Positions 24,040 to 27,409 of a stretch of 27,409 bases of DNA are shown in pieces. Source of the stretch: Candidatus Puniceispirillum sp. (GTDB lineage: Bacteria > Pseudomonadota > Alphaproteobacteria > Puniceispirillales > Puniceispirillaceae); assembly GCA_018668795.1 (NCBI GenBank), contig JABJBD010000072.1:1-27409 (forward strand). The letters are read 5' to 3'. The translations under genes and the position numbers were made by a program. The stretch's first letter is position 1; each line of letters opens with the position of its first letter. The notes beneath the pieces were generated by a model that worked only from the letters and a program-made list of their open reading frames with translations, searched no databases and was not told the DNA's origin.

Positions 24040-24372
24040 ATGTCTATTTATGCAACCATGAAACAAGCTATTGATGAACGCGACATCGACCTTTGGGGAT
24101 CAATATATCATGATGATTTCACCTTTGTGCGGCATCAGTCAGGTACCAGCATGAACAAAAACGAACTGATAGAGATGGGTAAAATGATGATGGCAAACGA
24201 CGCTGTTCAGTTTCATGACAGCCGTTGTGTCTATGAGAATGACGACATTCTTGTCGAACATTCAGTTATCGATTTTCCAGATGGCAGCCGTGAAGCCATC
24301 ATGAGCGTAAACATGCTAAAAGATGGTAAAATTGTCCGCACCGAAACAGGCGCAACACCTCTGAATAAATAG
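24040..24372 (+). CDS. NTF2-fold / SnoaL-like protein
   Basis: 110 residues. The pattern 'AIDERDIDLWGSIYHDDFTFVRH...' followed by a beta-rich half ending 'MLKDGKIVRTETGATPL' is that of small cone-shaped NTF2/SnoaL-like proteins (DUF4440 type). Such proteins bind small hydrophobic ligands or act as isomerases; no catalytic dyad can be assigned here. ATG 24040 has GAGGAG seven bases upstream. It is monocistronic, followed by a terminator-like hairpin and facing the CBS gene. Confidence 0.75.
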   Translation: MSIYATMKQAIDERDIDLWGSIYHDDFTFVRHQSGTSMNKNELIEMGKMMMANDAVQFHDSRCVYENDDILVEHSVIDFPDGSREAIMSVNMLKDGKIVRTETGATPLNK

Positions 24373-24380
24373 ATTACATG

Positions 24381-24420
24381 TAAAGGGAGTTGACAACCCG
24401 CCAGCTCCCTTTAAATATTT
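24381..24420. terminator. Hairpin between convergent genes
   Basis: TAAAGGGAGTTG (24381-24392) pairs with CAGCTCCCTTTA (24402-24413), 12 bp with one G-T pair, loop of nine. It is flanked by A/T-rich sequence on both sides and lies between convergent stops at 24372 and 24432, so it could end transcription from both directions. Confidence 0.6.
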
Positions 24421-24431
24421 AGAATCATAGC

Positions 24432-24857
24432 TTAGGAATTAATGAACTGCTTAATCAACTCGGTTTCCCGTTCGTATTTTTCCAGCATTCTTTTCACAAC
24501 ATCCCCGATTGAGACAATCCCGACAAGTTTATTGTCTTTCGTAATGGGCACATGCCGAATTCGATTCTCGGTCATCAGATGCATCAATTCTGAAGATGAA
24601 GCCTGTTGGTCAACCGTTATAACTTCGGTTGTCATAAGGTCTTGGGCTACCATTCCTTTCAGCGTTTTTCGTTCTGACAAATGGCAGATAATATCCCGTT
24701 CAGACAGAATCCCCAAAACCCGCATATTCAAATGATCAACAACAACGACAGTGCCGATACGCCATTCCACAAGCATATCAACCACGCTTTCAAGGGTGCT
24801 GTCGGCATTTACAGTAACGCACCCTCTTTCAATAAGTTTGGCAATAAATGGTGTCAT
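24432..24857 (-). CDS. CBS domain pair protein
   Basis: 141 residues made of two CBS motifs (about 8-62 and 72-128): 'GTVVVVDHLNMRVLGILSERDII' and 'IRHVPITKDNKLVGIVSIGDVV'. Tandem CBS domains bind adenine nucleotides such as AMP, ATP or SAM and act as energy sensors. It lacks any attached enzymatic domain, so it is a stand-alone sensor whose partner is unknown. ATG 24857 has GGGGGAGG six bases upstream. It is convergent with the NTF2-fold gene. Confidence 0.9.
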   Translation of the reverse strand: MTPFIAKLIERGCVTVNADSTLESVVDMLVEWRIGTVVVVDHLNMRVLGILSERDIICHLSERKTLKGMVAQDLMTTEVITVDQQASSSELMHLMTENRIRHVPITKDNKLVGIVSIGDVVKRMLEKYERETELIKQFINS

Positions 24858-25003
24858 TTTTAACCTCCCCCAATGTGACCTTAAAGTTTGCTTCGGAAAA
24901 ATAATTTATGTCAAATTAGAGAAAGTAGATTTTCATCCACCAGATAGCAGACCGCCAATCCTGCTTGCAAAGCTTTACACTCTATTGTAAATACCGCATC
25001 AGT

Positions 25004-25079
25004 GCTGCCATAGCTCCAGCGGTAGAGCGCACCCTTGGTAAGGGTGAGGTCGCGTGTTCGAATCACGCTGGCAGCACCA
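25004..25079 (+). tRNA. tRNA-Thr (GGT)
   Basis: 76 bases, acceptor GCTGCCA/TGGCAGC with discriminator A and encoded CCA. The anticodon arm is CACCC-TTGGTAA-GGGTG, anticodon GGT. The T-arm is GCGTG-TTCGAAT-CACGC. An integrase remnant begins 44 bases after its 3' end, suggesting it is an integration target. Confidence 0.95.
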
Positions 25080-25122
25080 TTCACCAAATCATCTATGATG
25101 TTAAAAGGCTGTATTTCTGTCT

Positions 25123-25356
25123 TTAGAGCGACAGACCCATATCTTCATATTCATCCAATGAAGCTGCTCAGTTCCGTGACTGGTGTATTGAACCAACTGA
25201 TGTTATTGCTCTAGTTCTGCTTGCTGTCTTCACAGATCACCAACGACGAGGTCTGATGCGCACGCAGAGAATACCATCCTGCTCAATAAAGTCAGACCTT
25301 GGCAATCCAGCCCCTTCTGCTAAACGCATACCTGTGTCAGCTATTGGGGCTATCAG
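25123..25356 (-). pseudogene. Tyrosine integrase, central catalytic remnant with stops
   Basis: Reading minus from 25356, LIAPIADTGMRLAEGAGL is the box I region of tyrosine recombinases (the T-G-M-R-L-x-E motif with the first catalytic Arg). It is followed by DFIEQDGILCVRIRPRRW, a TGA, then SVKTASRTRAITSVGS, which corresponds to the LKT-x-x-S-x-R-x-(I/V)-P-L strand, and a second TGA. With two in-frame stops and no N-terminal or Tyr region it is dead. It lies between tRNA-Thr and the HxlR gene. Confidence 0.72.
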
Positions 25357-25375
25357 CTATCTTTTCTCATCTAAA

Positions 25376-25837
25376 TTAAATCATATTCTCGGCAAGATTG
25401 AGGTGGGTTAATCTCAATTCCTCAAAAAGACCCTCTTCATATGAAGACAGTGGCCTCTTCTTGTTTTCCGGAAGTAAAATAGCTGTAGGAGATGGCGAAG
25501 CATGCTTCACCCCAAACCTAAACATTTCCACTATAATTGGGATCAAGTCCATTCCCTTCGAAGTCAAAGAATAAATTTTACGTTGTGAGTGCGTTGGATC
25601 GTCAAAGGAGCTCAGCAATTCAAGATCGCACATTCGTTTCAACCGTTTTGCCAAGGTGGCAGAAGAAATGCTTTCATTATTGTTCATCAAAATCGAATTA
25701 AAGGTTCTTTGGTTACAAAAAACAATATCTCGAAGAATAATTACTGACCAATGGTCTGCAATCACCTCTGCAGCTGATGAAATTTGACAATAATTTTTGG
25801 CCTTAGATATTATGTTTGATTTAATCATTTGGTTCAT
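25376..25837 (-). CDS. HxlR-family transcriptional regulator
   Basis: 153 residues with the HxlR winged helix: 'EVIADHWSVIILRDIVFCNQRTFNSIL', 'ISSATLAKRLKRMCDLELL' and 'KIYSLTSKGMDLIPIIVEM'. A single Cys (C17) precedes the HTH, with others at C41 and C70; redox- or electrophile-sensing members of the family use such residues, but this is not shown here. The start ATG 25837 has a poor purine-rich site. It is divergent from a four-gene operon and likely controls it through the 171-base intergenic region. Confidence 0.87.
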   Translation of the reverse strand: MNQMIKSNIISKAKNYCQISSAAEVIADHWSVIILRDIVFCNQRTFNSILMNNNESISSATLAKRLKRMCDLELLSSFDDPTHSQRKIYSLTSKGMDLIPIIVEMFRFGVKHASPSPTAILLPENKKRPLSSYEEGLFEELRLTHLNLAENMI

Positions 25838-25882
25838 AGTTTTTTTCTCAAACTAAAATTGGCGATAACGAGTATGGAATAT

Positions 25883-25896
25883 GGTTTATATAAACC
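25883..25896. promoter_or_regulatory. Perfect 14-bp palindrome in the HxlR divergent region
   Basis: GGTTTATATAAACC is a perfect palindrome, 46 bases before the HxlR ATG and about 114 before the operon start. HxlR dimers bind such short dyads, and this is the clearest one in the interval, so it is proposed as the operator; it is AT-rich enough to occur by chance. Confidence 0.4.
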
Positions 25897-26009
25897 TTGC
25901 TAAATTAGAAAGTAGTTTAAAATGAATAAAAGTTTTTCTTTAAGATAAATGCTCAGTTTAACTAAGTGGATAACTGATCCAGTCACACTTTATAAAAAGG
26001 AAATTCGTT

Positions 26010-26294
26010 ATGATGGTAAAGCTTACTCAGGACCTGGCACGTGGTTTTAAGCCCTGGAAAGATATGTTTGATGAGAATGAGGCTACTTTAAATGCGCTTG
26101 GGGCAAAGCTTGTTTTTGCAGGAACCGAAAAGGAAGATGACAATAAGCTTACAGTTATAATCGATTTTGAGTCCCCCGAAGCTATGAAAGCGTTTGGAGG
26201 TCACGAGGAACTTAAAGCTAAAAGAGCCGCCGCAGGCGCTATCTTGGAGACTACAGTTGTAACACCAATGAGTGGAGAATCCTTCACTCGGTAA
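26010..26294 (+). CDS. DUF3764-like small protein (dimeric alpha-beta barrel)
   Basis: 94 residues. 'FKPWKDMFDENEATLNALGAKLVFAGTEKEDDNKLTVIIDFESPEAMKAF' has the helix-strand pattern of ABM/DUF3764 proteins, small ferredoxin-like dimers. No catalytic residue is obvious. ATG 26010 follows AAGGAAATTCGTT. It is the first gene of the operon divergent from the HxlR regulator. Confidence 0.65.
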   Translation: MMVKLTQDLARGFKPWKDMFDENEATLNALGAKLVFAGTEKEDDNKLTVIIDFESPEAMKAFGGHEELKAKRAAAGAILETTVVTPMSGESFTR

Positions 26295-26384
26295 CGCACA
26301 GCGAATTGGGGTGAGCATAACAATACTAGTTTGCTTTGGTTCATCCCAAATTATTCAAATAACAATGAAAGAAGGAAGATTAAT

Positions 26385-26732
26385 ATGCCCATCGAAGTTA
26401 AAAGTTTTGCATCACAGGCAGACGAGGCCAAGGACATGCCAAACGCACGTATGGAGGCGGTAAACGTTCTGGGTCAGCGGGTGATGAAGCTGACGCTTGC
26501 GCCAGATTGGAAATGGTCCACCGATATCAAGCCAATTGTTGGCACGTCTAGCTGCCAAGCCACGCACACCGGGATCATAGTGGAAGGCGCTATCCATTGC
26601 GTCTGTGACGATGGTTCAGAAGCCACCTATTCCGCTGGCGATGCATATGCCATTTCACCTAATCACGACGCTTGGTGCGTTGGAGGAAAGCGTGCGGTTG
26701 TATACGAATTCGCAGGAATGTGGGGAGAGTAG
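26385..26732 (+). CDS. Cupin domain protein
   Basis: 115 residues from ATG 26385, which has AAGGAAG seven bases upstream; an upstream TTG adds a non-homologous tail. The single cupin barrel shows 'CQATHTGIIVEGAIHC' (first motif, with one His) and 'YSAGDAYAISPNHDAWCVG' (second motif with His). The metal-binding set is reduced relative to the classical two-His-Glu-His cupin. The partner in the operon is a secreted protein two bases downstream. Its role is unknown; small cupins often act as isomerases or ligand sensors. Confidence 0.8.
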   Translation: MPIEVKSFASQADEAKDMPNARMEAVNVLGQRVMKLTLAPDWKWSTDIKPIVGTSSCQATHTGIIVEGAIHCVCDDGSEATYSAGDAYAISPNHDAWCVGGKRAVVYEFAGMWGE

Positions 26733-26734
26733 AA

Positions 26735-27199
26735 ATGAAAAACAAACTTAATGGAATTTTGAGTGTGCTAATTTTAGCGGCTTCAGGGTCGGCTGCTGTC
26801 GCTGACGGTCATTATAACGGCCAAGGATTTTCCAGCGTTGTTTCCTCATCGACTATTGAAGGAAAATCTGGATCAATTGTCCATACGATTGCCGAAGATT
26901 TTTGGCAATATCAAAACGCACCTGAGGGCTGGCCCACTGCAGCCATGGCAACTTGCCATTTCACTATGTTGATGGTACCGGGAGAGCAAGCACCTTCGTC
27001 GATTAATGGCATTTGTGAGTCAGTCGACCCAGACGGAGATGCTTCGGTATGGGTTGCAGCGATTGACCCAAGCACAGGAATTGGCAACGGGAATTTGACC
27101 AGCGGCACAGGAAAATACAAAGGGGTAAAAGCTTTGCCAACGTTTCAAACCACATTCCAAATTGACGCAACTCACAGCATTTACGATTTTAAGTGGTAA
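26735..27199 (+). CDS. Hypothetical secreted protein
   Basis: 154 residues from ATG 26735, with GGGGAGAG seven bases upstream, overlapping the cupin end. A Sec signal is clear: Lys-rich start, hydrophobic 'ILSVLILAASGSAAVADG' with cleavage near residue 22-24. The C-terminal part contains 'GNLTSGTGKYKGVKALPTFQ', the GTGKYKGIKG-like strand pair seen in small secreted beta-barrels of the allene-oxide-cyclase-like type. Two Cys in the mature protein could pair in the periplasm. The specific function is not recognised. Confidence 0.75.
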   Translation: MKNKLNGILSVLILAASGSAAVADGHYNGQGFSSVVSSSTIEGKSGSIVHTIAEDFWQYQNAPEGWPTAAMATCHFTMLMVPGEQAPSSINGICESVDPDGDASVWVAAIDPSTGIGNGNLTSGTGKYKGVKALPTFQTTFQIDATHSIYDFKW

Positions 27200-27272
27200 A
27201 CTACATCGCAATCCGACGAAAATTAGTCGGCTTTATTACATCCTTAAAACATCAGAAATATGGAGAAATAGA

Positions 27273-27409
27273 ATGAAAAGATTCCTCATCCAACGGGAAA
27301 TGGACGGCATCGGTGGTGCTCCAAGGAACGATTTAAACAATGCTGGTAAAGGCTCCGAAGAAGTTTTGGAGGCTATGCGATCTGAAGGTAAAAATATCCA
27401 ACAAGAGCA
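27273..27409 (+). CDS. DUF4242 family protein, N-terminal part (cut by window end)
   Basis: ATG 27273 with GGAG eight bases upstream; the frame is open to the window end (45 codons). The start 'MKRFLIQREMDGIGGA' followed by a Lys/Glu-rich helix 'SEEVLEAMRSEG' matches the beginning of DUF4242 proteins (about 80-90 residues, nickel-binding-like ferredoxin fold). It is the fourth gene of the HxlR-linked set, 73 bases after the secreted protein. Confidence 0.7.
   Translation, partial: MKRFLIQREMDGIGGAPRNDLNNAGKGSEEVLEAMRSEGKNIQQE

Overview
The window looks like a chromosomal segment of an alphaproteobacterium. The evidence is the minus-strand gene order murA, DUF2948, hisD, UPF0262, low-molecular-weight phosphatase, infA, maf, RNase E/G, yacG, tRNA-Phe (21597 down to 14305), an arrangement characteristic of that class, together with a UPF0262 and a DUF2948 protein. 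Moderate base composition, TRAP transport and compact core operons would fit a marine heterotroph, possibly of the SAR116/Puniceispirillum type; that last step is inference.

Layout. (1) 1-4065: a small element that appears to sit in a tRNA-Arg 3' end. It has the N-terminal remnant of a tyrosine integrase (112-483), a tightly coupled trio DUF1800 - DUF1501 - unknown secreted protein (564-3842), and a tRNA-Arg(CCG) 3' half (4016-4065) whose last 12 bases nearly repeat 34-45. (2) 4228-5508: a lone MFS transporter, then the broken C-terminal end of a second, diverged DUF1501 gene (5621-5884, minus). (3) 5903-14306: a second element next to the intact tRNA-Phe gene, with a decayed copy of the tRNA-Phe 3' end at its far side and the frameshifted C-terminus of a tyrosine integrase beside the tRNA. 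Its cargo is a catabolic/uptake module: epoxide hydrolase, aldehyde dehydrogenase and a MocR-type regulator on minus, divergent from a TRAP transporter (dctP, dctM, dctQ) on plus. (4) 14305-21597: the conserved housekeeping backbone on minus. (5) 21770-24857: a TVP38/TMEM64 membrane protein translationally coupled to a mercuric-reductase-like flavoprotein, an NTF2-fold protein and a CBS-pair protein. (6) 25004-27409: tRNA-Thr(GGT), a third integrase remnant with in-frame stops, and an HxlR regulator divergent from a small operon (DUF3764-like, cupin, secreted protein, DUF4242 protein cut by the window end).

The most notable overall signal is not stated by any single gene: three tRNA genes or tRNA ends in 25 kb each carry a fragment of what looks like the same tyrosine-integrase family, each fragment covering a different part of the protein. 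The accessory genes lie in or next to these three scars while the core operons between them are undisturbed. How the modules may work: the TRAP system would import an organic acid, the epoxide hydrolase and aldehyde dehydrogenase would process it or a related compound, and the MocR protein would control the divergent promoters, where a palindrome framed by two near-identical 12-bp direct repeats is visible. The DUF1800/DUF1501 trio is a family of unknown biochemical role and is the best candidate here for undescribed biology.
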